Source: an uncultured Asticcacaulis sp.
GTDB lineage: Bacteria > Pseudomonadota > Alphaproteobacteria > Caulobacterales > Caulobacteraceae
Assembly: GCA_946482045.1 (NCBI GenBank)
Contig: CAMLPZ010000113.1
Coordinates: 1-12,166 of the forward strand
Reading direction: 5' to 3'
Length of the DNA: 12,166 bases
The position numbers and the translations under genes are program-made. Below the pieces are notes generated by a model, which saw nothing but the letters and a program-made list of their open reading frames with translations, ran no database searches and was not told where the DNA came from. This document shows, piece by piece, positions 5,547 through 12,166 of this stretch (its first letter is position 1; every line of letters begins with the position of its first letter).

Positions 5547-6548
5547 ATGTCGACCATCTCCGATGTCGCCAATCTGGCCGGCGTCTCTACGGCAACCGTG
5601 TCGCGCGTACTTAACGGTTATACGCATGTATCGCCACGCGTGCTGGAAAGGGTCGAAAAAGCGATCGCCGAGTTGGGCTACGAGCCCAATGCCATGGCGA
5701 AATCCCTGCGCACGCTGAAAAGCAACCGCATCGTCGTCACCGTCCCGGACATCGCCAACCCCTTCTACGCCAATATTATCCGTGGTGTCGAAGAGACCGC
5801 GTCGGCCGCCGGCTATGCGGTCTTGCTCGGCGACATCGGGTCAGCCGCCGGCAGCGACGAAGCCTATGCGGCCTTGCTGAAACGGAAAGAGGCCGACGGC
5901 CTGATCTTTCTGGGCCACAGTCTGCCCGACTCACTCCAGGAACGCGTGACGCGCGAAGGCGCGGCCGCCCCCGTCGTCAATGGCTGCGAATTCAGCGGCA
6001 GCCTGCCGGTATCGAGCGTCAATATCGACAACACCGCCGCGGCGCGTGAAATGATCGAGCACCTGCATAGACTGGGGCACCGCCGTATCGGCGTCATCAC
6101 CGGCGATATGCGCAGCCCGACCAGCCGCGGCCGCCTGAGCGGCGTCAAAGACGCGGCTAAAGCGCTGGGCATCACGGACATGCAGATCGTCAACGGCGAC
6201 TATACGATCGAGTCGGGCATCGCGCGCGCCACGGAACTTATTCAGGGGGCGCGACGGCCGACGGCTATCTTCTGCTTCAGCGACGATATGGCGTTTGGCG
6301 CCATCCATGCCCTGCGTGAGGCCGGTCTGAGCTGCCCGGACGATATCTCGGTAGCCGGTTTCGATGATTTGCGCCTGGCCAAGTACGCTCAGCCGGCCCT
6401 GACGACCATCCGCCAGCCTATGCACGAGATTGGCGTCAAGACAGTGGAACTGCTGCTTGACATCATCGAAAATGGCGCCACAGAGCGGGTTAACCTGACG
6501 CTTGGTCACGAACTGGTGGTACGCGCAAGTACGGCGGCGCCAAGATAG
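5547..6548 (+). CDS. LacI-family transcriptional repressor
   Basis: A 333-residue regulator of normal family length. Residues 3-24 are the helix-turn-helix (TISDVANLAGVSTATVSRVLNG). The hinge YEPNAMAKSL (45-54) carries L54, which in this family intercalates at the operator's central CpG. About 60-333 is the periplasmic-binding-protein-like sugar domain (NPFYANIIRGVE; later FCFSDDMAFGAIHAL and VAGFDD). Binding of a sugar or sugar-derived ligand would release DNA. The natural target is the palindrome at 4471-4486, which has the CG centre and the AAnCGnTT core expected for an ATVSR recognition helix. Start ATG 5547 has AGGAT at 5536-5540. Control of the minus-strand sugar operon on the right is plausible, but its promoter lies outside the window. 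The effector is not identifiable. Confidence 0.95.
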   Translation: MSTISDVANLAGVSTATVSRVLNGYTHVSPRVLERVEKAIAELGYEPNAMAKSLRTLKSNRIVVTVPDIANPFYANIIRGVEETASAAGYAVLLGDIGSAAGSDEAYAALLKRKEADGLIFLGHSLPDSLQERVTREGAAAPVVNGCEFSGSLPVSSVNIDNTAAAREMIEHLHRLGHRRIGVITGDMRSPTSRGRLSGVKDAAKALGITDMQIVNGDYTIESGIARATELIQGARRPTAIFCFSDDMAFGAIHALREAGLSCPDDISVAGFDDLRLAKYAQPALTTIRQPMHEIGVKTVELLLDIIENGATERVNLTLGHELVVRASTAAPR

Positions 6549-6552
6549 TCCT

Positions 6553-6580
6553 TTGCTTCGGAGCAGCTTGCGAGTATGAT
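6553..6580 (+). promoter_or_regulatory. Candidate parDE promoter
   Basis: TTGCTT (6553-6558), a 16-nt spacer and TATGAT (6575-6580) resemble a sigma-70 promoter 23 nt before the parD ATG. It begins 5 nt past the lacI-like stop, so the toxin-antitoxin pair probably has its own transcript. Confidence 0.5.
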
Positions 6581-6590
6581 CTAATAATAC
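6574..6590. promoter_or_regulatory. Candidate ParD autoregulatory operator
   Basis: GTATGATCTAATAATAC is an imperfect 17-bp palindrome (GTATnATnnnATnATAC, 12 of 16 paired positions) overlapping the predicted -10 box. ParD ribbon-helix-helix proteins normally bind such sites to repress their own operon. Confidence 0.4.
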
Positions 6591-6603
6591 TTGTGAGGAT
6601 GTC

Positions 6604-6867
6604 ATGGGAACGACAGTCAGCCTGGGCGACCATTTCGAAAGCTTCGTGCAGTTGATGCTGCAAAGCGGACGCTATAACAATACCAGCGAGATCGTACGCG
6701 ACGGCCTGCGGATGGTTGAAGAGCGCGAACGTCGCGTGGCGACTCTCGACGCCATCCTGACCCGCAGCCGTGCGGATGTTCAGGCCGGACGCCTGACACC
6801 GGCGGAGCAGGTGTTCGACGAACTGGAAGCCGAGATCAATGCCTTGCCGGATTCCAACGCCGAATGA
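6604..6867 (+). CDS. parD: ParD-family type II antitoxin
   Basis: An 87-residue antitoxin. Residues 1-45 form the ribbon-helix-helix DNA-binding domain (TTVSLGDHFESFV, then the conserved YNNTSEIVRDGLRMVEERE). The acidic C-terminal half, rich in Ala and Glu, is the part that in this family wraps and neutralises ParE. Start ATG 6604 is preceded by GTGAGGA. The stop overlaps the toxin start by four bases (ATGA, 6864-6867), so both are translationally coupled with antitoxin first, the usual order. It should repress its own promoter through the palindrome at 6574-6590. Confidence 0.95.
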   Translation: MGTTVSLGDHFESFVQLMLQSGRYNNTSEIVRDGLRMVEERERRVATLDAILTRSRADVQAGRLTPAEQVFDELEAEINALPDSNAE

Positions 6868-7163
6868 AGGTCGTCTTCAGCGACGAGGCCAGAGCAAACC
6901 TTCGGTCCATCGCACTATACATCGCTCGGGGCAATAAGAAGCGCGCCCTGTCTTTTGTCCAGGAACTGCGGGAAGCAGCGCTGGCCTTGGGTGACCACCC
7001 GCGCGCCCATCCGCTTATTCTGGGCTACGAAACTTACGGTCACCGTCGCAAACCGTTCAGGGCCTACCTGATCATCTATACAATCGCCGGCGACAAGGTG
7101 ATCATCGACGCCATCCTGCACAGCGCACAGGACTATGAGGCAATCCTCTTTCCGGATGCGTAG
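6864..7163 (+). CDS. parE: ParE/RelE-family toxin
   Basis: A 99-residue toxin with the complete ParE fold: strand VVFSDEARANL (3-13), the helical pair with GNKKRALSFVQELREA, the central RRKPFRAYLIIYTIAGDKVIIDAILHS and the final QDYE. RelE ribonuclease residues are not evident, so ParE-type gyrase inhibition is more likely than mRNA cleavage; this is family inference. It looks intact. Its TAG stop (7161-7163) directly abuts the stop of the convergent PQQ dehydrogenase gene, with no bases between them. Confidence 0.95.
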   Translation: MKVVFSDEARANLRSIALYIARGNKKRALSFVQELREAALALGDHPRAHPLILGYETYGHRRKPFRAYLIIYTIAGDKVIIDAILHSAQDYEAILFPDA

Positions 7164-9284
7164 CTACGGCAAGCTATAAGCGATCACCTTGCCCGACGGC
7201 TTGATCTTGGGGTTCTTGCCGCCGCCGGCCTGGACGACAACGTACTGCTTGCCTTTGACGGCATAGGTGGCGGGCGTGGCGATGCTCGAGGCCGGAAGTT
7301 GCGCCTGCCACAGCAGGGCGCCGGTCTTTTTATCGAAAGCTCTGAACCGGTTGTCGAAGATGGTGGCGGCAATAAACAGCACCCCGCCTTTGGTCACCAC
7401 CGCGCCGCCATAGTTCTCGCTCCCGGTCGTCTTGTCGGCCAGTTCCGGATATTCGCCCAAGGGCTTCTTCCAGACATACTTGCCGGTATTAACGTCGAGC
7501 GCGGTCAAAGTGCCCCAAGGCGGCTTGATGGCCGGATACCCGTCCGGATCCAGAAAGCGGACATAGCCGTCGAAGACATAGGCGTCGTTGTCGGTCGACG
7601 GGTATTCACCCACGACCTTCTTGGCCTTCTGCGCTGAATCGCCCTTCAGGTAGCCCACGACACTGGCAATTTCGGCGGCGCTCAATTGTGCTCCGAAGCC
7701 CGGCATGCGGCCGGCGCCGTTGGTGATCTGGCGCGTCAACTGCTGATCGTCGAGACGCGTATGGACGCCAATGAGCGACGGAAACTCCGGCGGGCTGCCG
7801 GTGCGATCATCGCGATGGCAGGACGCACAGTTATTTTGATAGAGGGCTTCGCCGCTCGTCCCGCCCATCTTCGGCGGCTGCGGCTTGACCTTCAATATCC
7901 ACGCCATCTCATTGGCGTTGATATAAAGCAGGCCTGTTTCCGGATCGAAGGAGGCGCCGCCATACTCGGCGCCACCGTCCATGCCGGGCAACAAGATCGT
8001 CCCCTGCACCGAAGGCGGATCGAAAGGCCCACGCGATCGTAAACCGGCGAACACCTTCCTGACCGCTGCATTGGCTTCCGGCGTGCGGTCGGTCAAAAGG
8101 TCTTCGGTCAGGTGCTGGCGTGCAAATGGCTCCGGGCTGATCGTCACAACCTGCGTCGGCGATGTGGTTTCGCCCGGCACATCGGTCGCCGGCACCGCGA
8201 TCTCTTTGATTGGATAGAGCGGCTTGCCCGTTTCGCGGTCGAGGATAAAAACCAGACCCGCCTTGGTGACCTGGGCCACCGCCGGTCGCCCCTTGACGGT
8301 GATGAGCGTTGGCGGTGTCGGCGGATCGCGATCCCACAGGTCATGCTTGACCAGTTGGAAGTGCCACACCCGCTTGCCGGTATTGGCATCGAGTGCCACC
8401 AGCGAGGTGCCGAACAGATTGTCGCCTTCGCGATCGCCGCCATAGAAGTCCTTGTTGCCCATGCCGGCCGACGCCAGCGGCACGAAGACCAGGCCGCGTT
8501 CCGGATCGAGCGTCAGGCCCGACCAGGCATTCGCCCCTTTTGCCGTCTTCCAGGCGTCCTTGGGCCAGGTTGCATAACCATATTCGCCCGGGTGCGGGAT
8601 GGTATGGAATATCCAGCGCAGCTTACCCGTGCGGACGTCGAAGGCGCGGATATGACCCGGCGTATTGCCGGTCGAGCCCATGACGATCAGGTCCTTATAG
8701 ACCACGCCCGGCGTGACATTGCCGACGCTGATCGTGTCGAAGTCACGGCCAAGGCCCTCGCGCAGGTCGACCTCGCCGTTCTTGCCGAAGGTGTTGATCA
8801 GCCGGCCCGTCTTGACATCGACGGCGATCAGCTTGCCGCGAAAGGTGAAGAGGATGCGTCCTTTTCCATCGCCTTCCCAGTAGGAAATGCCACGCAAGCG
8901 CTGGCGCGTCACGATCTCATCGCCGAACGAGGGGTCGAACACCCACACCTGCTTGCCGGTGGCGGCATCAAGGCAGAACAGCTTGCCCTTGGGGGAAATG
9001 AAATACAGCCGCCCACGGATGACCATTGGGTTGCCTTCCATCTCGGACTGGCTGGCGCCTTCGCCAAAGGCATCGCCTGAGTCGAACTCCCAGGCCACTT
9101 TAAGGTTTTTCACGTTCTGCGGCGTGATTTGGTCAAGCGTCGAATAGTGCGTGCCATTGGGATTGCCATGATAATGCGGCCAATCGGCGCCGGAGGTGGA
9201 CGAGGTTCCGTCGATCGGCTTCTGGCCGCAACCGGCCAAGATAAGGACAAGGCCGAGCGCCGCCAGATGCCCCCCTTTGCGCAT
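7164..9284 (-). CDS. PQQ-dependent dehydrogenase lipoprotein with inserted cytochrome c domain
   Basis: I place the start at ATG 9284, giving 706 residues, not at the upstream in-frame ATG at 9344. From 9284 the protein opens with a lipoprotein signal (MRKGGHLAALGLVLILAGC, lipobox LAGC, C19), and the ATG overlaps the stop of the preceding esterase gene as TAATG. The chain is a quinoprotein beta-propeller of the glucose/pyranose dehydrogenase type: WPHYHGNPNGTHYS near the N-terminus, GSTGNTPGHIRAFD and TIPHPGEYGY mid-chain, and KHDLWDRD (catalytic Asp region, H314-D320). A c-type haem domain is inserted between blades: CASCH at 486-490 and the likely axial methionine in GRMPGFG (M527). Sugar or alcohol oxidation outside the cytoplasmic membrane would pass electrons through this haem to the respiratory chain. 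No PQQ synthesis genes are present here. The substrate is unknown. Confidence 0.93.
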   Translation of the reverse strand: MRKGGHLAALGLVLILAGCGQKPIDGTSSTSGADWPHYHGNPNGTHYSTLDQITPQNVKNLKVAWEFDSGDAFGEGASQSEMEGNPMVIRGRLYFISPKGKLFCLDAATGKQVWVFDPSFGDEIVTRQRLRGISYWEGDGKGRILFTFRGKLIAVDVKTGRLINTFGKNGEVDLREGLGRDFDTISVGNVTPGVVYKDLIVMGSTGNTPGHIRAFDVRTGKLRWIFHTIPHPGEYGYATWPKDAWKTAKGANAWSGLTLDPERGLVFVPLASAGMGNKDFYGGDREGDNLFGTSLVALDANTGKRVWHFQLVKHDLWDRDPPTPPTLITVKGRPAVAQVTKAGLVFILDRETGKPLYPIKEIAVPATDVPGETTSPTQVVTISPEPFARQHLTEDLLTDRTPEANAAVRKVFAGLRSRGPFDPPSVQGTILLPGMDGGAEYGGASFDPETGLLYINANEMAWILKVKPQPPKMGGTSGEALYQNNCASCHRDDRTGSPPEFPSLIGVHTRLDDQQLTRQITNGAGRMPGFGAQLSAAEIASVVGYLKGDSAQKAKKVVGEYPSTDNDAYVFDGYVRFLDPDGYPAIKPPWGTLTALDVNTGKYVWKKPLGEYPELADKTTGSENYGGAVVTKGGVLFIAATIFDNRFRAFDKKTGALLWQAQLPASSIATPATYAVKGKQYVVVQAGGGKNPKIKPSGKVIAYSLP

Positions 9285-10294
9285 TATCCCATCAGTCCCC
9301 GACGGCGCGCGAAGGCGACCAGCAGGTCCGGCCATAGCCCCCATGGTTCGCCGTTGCCAGGCTTCTTCATGCCGAAACCATGACCACCCGTGGCGAACAG
9401 ATGGCTTTCGACGGTCCGGCCCTTAGCCTTAAGCGCATCACGCAGGGTCGTCGTGTTTTCGACGGGCACGGTCGTATCGTCTTCGGCGTGGACCAGGAAA
9501 ACCGGCGGCGTGTCGGCATCGACATTGCGGTCAGGGTTATAGCGAGCGATCTGTTCAGCGGTCGCCGGACCGCCAAACAAAGACGGCGCCGTGCCGGAAT
9601 AGGCAATGGCGGGATCGAGCGACTGCACCGGATAGATGGGCGCGGCCAGGAACGGGCGCGCGCTCAAATCGTCGGTCGCGTCGGTCCTGGGATAGACGAA
9701 CGAGGTATGACGCGTGGCGACCGACGCTGCCAGGAAACCGCCGGCGCTGAAACCCGCGACACCAACACGCGCTGCGTCGAGCTTGAAGCGCTCGGCATTG
9801 GCGCGAATAACCCGCATGGCGCGCAGGGCGTCAATCGTGCCGACATCGGCGCGATCGGCCCAGCCGTCATTGGCCAGGCGGTAGAACAGAACGAAGCAGG
9901 TCAAGCCCTCGGCGTTCAGCCTGGCGGCCAGTTCATAGCCTTCGTGGTCGAAATAGTTCCACGAAAAGCCGCCACCCGGGATGATCAGCATGGCGCCGCC
10001 ATTGGGCTTGGCCGCCGGGAAGACGGCCAGGCGCGGCTTCGCGATGCCCTGGACACGGCGCAGGTGGTCGGCCGGATTGGTCGAGACCTCCTCGACCACC
10101 TCTTTCAGATTGGCGGGCGCTTTGAGATCGCCTGGAAAGCGATCATTGGGCCACAGATCTATTGTGCCAACGGGCTCGGGCCAGGTGAGCTGCCGCGTAT
10201 CGCCAGGCACGGTTGGAGCCGCGGTCTGGGCGGACGCCGCAGTCGCCGCCAGCGCCAGCGGGGTCATCAGCAGGCTGCGGCGCACGACGTCCAC
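9284..10294 (-). CDS. Exported alpha/beta-hydrolase (acetyl-esterase / carbohydrate-esterase-like)
   Basis: A 336-residue secreted serine esterase. The signal peptide MDVVRRSLLMTPLALAATA ends near ASA-QT (22). The RRSLL start could be Tat or Sec. Catalytic elements are S183 (GVAGFSAGG), D272 or D273 (VHAEDDTTVP) and H305 (TGGHGFG). The oxyanion strand is MLIIPGGGFSW (102-112), of the HGGG/PGGG esterase type that includes BD-FAE and acetyl-xylan esterase relatives. It probably removes acyl groups from sugars or polysaccharides in the periplasm. Start is GTG 10294, one base after the stop of the upstream TIM-barrel gene. Its own TAA overlaps the ATG of the PQQ dehydrogenase, so the three are tightly coupled. 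An internal ATG at 10267 would lose the charged signal n-region and is less likely. Confidence 0.9.
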   Translation of the reverse strand: MDVVRRSLLMTPLALAATAASAQTAAPTVPGDTRQLTWPEPVGTIDLWPNDRFPGDLKAPANLKEVVEEVSTNPADHLRRVQGIAKPRLAVFPAAKPNGGAMLIIPGGGFSWNYFDHEGYELAARLNAEGLTCFVLFYRLANDGWADRADVGTIDALRAMRVIRANAERFKLDAARVGVAGFSAGGFLAASVATRHTSFVYPRTDATDDLSARPFLAAPIYPVQSLDPAIAYSGTAPSLFGGPATAEQIARYNPDRNVDADTPPVFLVHAEDDTTVPVENTTTLRDALKAKGRTVESHLFATGGHGFGMKKPGNGEPWGLWPDLLVAFARRRGLMG

Positions 10295-10295
10295 C

Positions 10296-11348
10296 CTAGT
10301 ACCCCATCAGCTTGCGCAGGGATTCCTTCGATGCGCCGGAGCCGGCGAAGTCGTCGAAGGCCTTTTCCGTCACGCGGATGATGTGGTCACGGATGAAGGT
10401 CGCACCTTCGCGCGCGCCGTCTTCCGGATGCTTGAGCGCGCATTCCCACTCCAGCACCGCCCAGCCGTCGTAATTGTACTGGGCCATCTTGGAGAAGATG
10501 GCCTTGAAGTCGACCTGGCCGTCACCGAGGCTGCGGAAGCGGCCGGGACGTTCCACCCAGCCCTGATAGCCGCCATAGACGCCCGAACGGCCGTTCGGGT
10601 TGAACTCCGCGTCCTTGACGTGGAACATCTTGATCCGCTCGTGATAGATGTCGATGTAGCTCAGATAGTCGAGCTGTTGCAGGACGAAGTGGCTGGGATC
10701 GTACAGGATATTAGCGCGGCGGTGGCCGCCAACGACATCCAGGAAGCGCTCAAACGTCGCGCCGTCATGCAGGTCTTCGCCGGGATGGATTTCGTAGCAG
10801 CAGTCGACTCCACAGTCTTCGTAGACGTCAAGGATCGGCTTCCAGCGCCGGCCGAGTTCGGCAAAGGCCTCTTCGACCAGGCCGGGTGGGCGCTGCGGCC
10901 AGGCGTAGAAGTATGGCCAGGCCAGGGCGCCAGAGAAGGTGACTGAGGCCTTCAGGCCCAGGCGTTGCGAGGCCTTGGCGGCCAGCTTGACCTGATCGAC
11001 CGCCCACGCCTGGCGCGCAGCCGGATTGTTGCGCACTTCCGGCGCCGCGAAGCCGTCGAACAGGGTGTCATAGGCCGGATGGACCGCCACGAGCTGACCC
11101 TGGAGGTGGGTCGACAGCTCGGTGATCTCGAGGCCATAGGCCGCCAGTCCGCCCTTGATCTCATCACAATAGGCTTGCGATTCCGCGGCCTGCTTCAGGT
11201 CGAAGATATGCGGGTCGCTGGTCGGCACCTGAATGCCTTTATAACCCAGGTTCGCCGCCCATTCGGCGATGGTGTCGAGCCGGTTGAACGGCGCCTTGTC
11301 ACCCAGGAACTGGGCGATGAAAATGGCCGGGCCTTTGATGGTCTTCAT
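10296..11348 (-). CDS. Cytosolic sugar isomerase/epimerase-like TIM-barrel protein
   Basis: A 350-residue xylose-isomerase-like/AP-endonuclease-2 barrel without a signal peptide. Likely metal ligands are E186 (YEIHPGED), D217 and H220 (LYDPSHF), H243 with D246 (MFHVKD) and E300/E302 (LEWE). Aromatic, Gly-rich loops (VYGGYQGWVERPG, 257-269) may line the sugar site. Start ATG 11348 has AAGGA 7 nt upstream. It follows the Gfo/Idh/MocA gene by 60 nt. That pairing recurs in inositol (IolG with IolE/IolI), levoglucosan and glycoside-oxidation pathways, where the redox enzyme makes a keto-sugar and the barrel isomerises or eliminates it. It differs clearly from the Tat-exported barrel at 4565-5449, so the two are not recent duplicates. 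The reaction is unknown. Confidence 0.93.
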   Translation of the reverse strand: MKTIKGPAIFIAQFLGDKAPFNRLDTIAEWAANLGYKGIQVPTSDPHIFDLKQAAESQAYCDEIKGGLAAYGLEITELSTHLQGQLVAVHPAYDTLFDGFAAPEVRNNPAARQAWAVDQVKLAAKASQRLGLKASVTFSGALAWPYFYAWPQRPPGLVEEAFAELGRRWKPILDVYEDCGVDCCYEIHPGEDLHDGATFERFLDVVGGHRRANILYDPSHFVLQQLDYLSYIDIYHERIKMFHVKDAEFNPNGRSGVYGGYQGWVERPGRFRSLGDGQVDFKAIFSKMAQYNYDGWAVLEWECALKHPEDGAREGATFIRDHIIRVTEKAFDDFAGSGASKESLRKLMGY

Positions 11349-11372
11349 GATTTAATCCTTAGCGGTGCCTAG

Positions 11373-11402
11373 TCCCCGCCATACCCACAGGCAAGGCGGG
11401 GA
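11373..11402 (-). other. Hairpin between Gfo/Idh/MocA and TIM-barrel genes
   Basis: An 8-bp perfect stem TCCCCGCC / GGCGGGGA (11373-11380 with 11395-11402) closes a 14-nt loop in the 60-nt gap. No T-run follows on the minus strand, so a full terminator is unlikely. It could stabilise mRNA ends or reduce expression of downstream genes. Confidence 0.55.
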
Positions 11403-11408
11403 AGGAAA

Positions 11409-12166
11409 TCACACGTCTTTAAACAGTCGCCACTGGCGGGCATTGCTCGACTCGACCGCGACAGCGACAAAGTGCATGCCGCGCACGCCATCGTCTATGC
11501 CGGGCACGGCCTTGCCACCGACCGTGATCTGGTCTGCGAAGTCGCGATAGATGTTGGCGAAGGCTTCAAGATAGCCCTCGGGATGGCCCGCCGGAATGCG
11601 GATCATCGCCTGCACCTCGGGCGACAGATAGCCGCCGCCGGCGTGCAGGACCTCCGTTGGCCTGTCGCCATAGTTCAGCGTCAGGGTGTTCGGCGTTTCC
11701 TGGCTCCAATCCAGGCCACCCAGTTCACCGTAAACGCGGATGCGCAAGGCATTGCGTTCGCCGGCCGAAATCTGCGACGCGATCAGCGCGCCCCGGGCCC
11801 CGTTGTCGAAGCGCAAGAGGATGTTGCAGTCGTCGTCGAGCAGACGGCCCGGCACGACCTTGCCGAGATCGGCGCACAGTTCGGTAACGCGCAGGCCCGT
11901 GATGAATTCGGCCAGATGGAAGGCGTGGACGCCGATATCACCGATGCAGCCGCCGAGGCCGGCCTGTTTGGGGTCGACACGCCAGTCGGCCTGCTTGGAA
12001 TGGACGTCCTGCGACAGCCAGCCTTGCGGATATTCGACAACGACCTTCCGGATCTTGCCAAGCTTGCCCTTGGCGACCAGGGCCTGGGCCTCACGCACCA
12101 ATGGATAGCCGCTATAGGTGTAGGTCAGACCATAGTTCCGGCCGGTCTTGCGGATGACATCGCGCA
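11409..12166 (-). CDS. Gfo/Idh/MocA-family oxidoreductase (N-terminus outside window)
   Basis: The frame is open through the right edge. Translation upstream of the TTG at 12101 continues the family as RKTGRNYGLTYTYSGYPLVR, so the TTG is internal. About 252 residues are visible and the N-terminal NAD(P)-binding Rossmann part (around 120-140 residues) is missing. The C-terminal alpha/beta domain shows EYPQGWLSQD, the catalytic-region motif GGCIGDIGVHAFHLAEF with its Asp and His, and the usual end ...EAFANIYRDFADQI and SNARQWRLF. The family oxidises or reduces sugars and inositols at a ring carbon. It is the first visible gene of the minus-strand sugar operon; the promoter must lie beyond 12166. 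Confidence 0.93.
   Translation of the reverse strand, partial: RDVIRKTGRNYGLTYTYSGYPLVREAQALVAKGKLGKIRKVVVEYPQGWLSQDVHSKQADWRVDPKQAGLGGCIGDIGVHAFHLAEFITGLRVTELCADLGKVVPGRLLDDDCNILLRFDNGARGALIASQISAGERNALRIRVYGELGGLDWSQETPNTLTLNYGDRPTEVLHAGGGYLSPEVQAMIRIPAGHPEGYLEAFANIYRDFADQITVGGKAVPGIDDGVRGMHFVAVAVESSNARQWRLFKDV

Noticed and set aside
8112..9080. Long plus-strand open frame (about 320 codons) opposite the PQQ dehydrogenase, and similar frames at 9380-10381, 9981-10946 and 2564-3343
   Set aside because: They are antisense shadows of well-recognised genes, with Arg/Ala/His-rich translations, no domains and no ribosome sites. High GC explains their length.
9285..9344. Upstream ATG at 9344 for the PQQ dehydrogenase
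   Set aside because: It would add 20 residues before an otherwise perfect lipoprotein signal and overlap the esterase gene by 61 bases. The TAATG start at 9284 fits both.
12099..12101. TTG at 12101 as start of the oxidoreductase
   Set aside because: Family-typical sequence continues in frame to the window edge, so it is an internal leucine codon.

Overview
The window is GC-rich, densely coding bacterial DNA that looks alphaproteobacterial. A Caulobacterales relative (Caulobacter, Asticcacaulis or Brevundimonas type) is my best guess from protein style and from the CTTCTCCCC/GGGGAGAAG palindromic repeats. That placement is inference, because no rRNA or other marker gene is present. I support twelve protein genes, two of them cut by the window edges.

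Left region (1-4313), stress and housekeeping. A phosphoribosyltransferase/erythromycin-esterase-like fusion (plus strand, 5' end outside the window) converges on a hemerythrin HHE protein. A pair of inverted REP-like palindromes lies between them. Upstream of the hemerythrin gene, on the same strand, are an MscS-type mechanosensitive channel and an isochorismatase-type cysteine hydrolase. A Fur-like inverted repeat sits at the mscS/hemerythrin junction.

Central region (4314-7163), regulation. A Tat-exported xylose-isomerase-like TIM-barrel protein is followed by a LacI-family repressor. Upstream of the TIM-barrel gene, 4471-4486 is a near-perfect LacI/CcpA-type operator. On the other strand, a TATGAT box next to this operator, a C-rich hairpin and a strong intrinsic terminator with seven Ts together outline a possible small RNA of about 75 nt (about 4456 down to 4381). 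No protein gene ends at that terminator. A ParD/ParE toxin-antitoxin pair with its own promoter and an imperfect operator follows lacI.

Right region (7164-12166), a minus-strand carbohydrate operon. In transcription order it encodes a Gfo/Idh/MocA oxidoreductase (N-terminus outside the window), a cytosolic sugar isomerase/epimerase-like TIM barrel, an exported alpha/beta-hydrolase esterase, and a lipoprotein PQQ dehydrogenase with an inserted cytochrome c domain. The last three are packed with a 1-nt gap and then a TAATG overlap, so they are very probably co-translated.

Working model (inference): an acylated sugar or glycoside is de-esterified and oxidised in the periplasm by the esterase and the PQQ-cytochrome enzyme. 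Oxidised or keto-sugar intermediates are then handled by TIM-barrel isomerases or lyases and by the Gfo/Idh/MocA redox enzyme. The LacI protein would sense a sugar and control 4471-4486. The most interesting unannotated element is the candidate LacI-controlled small RNA.
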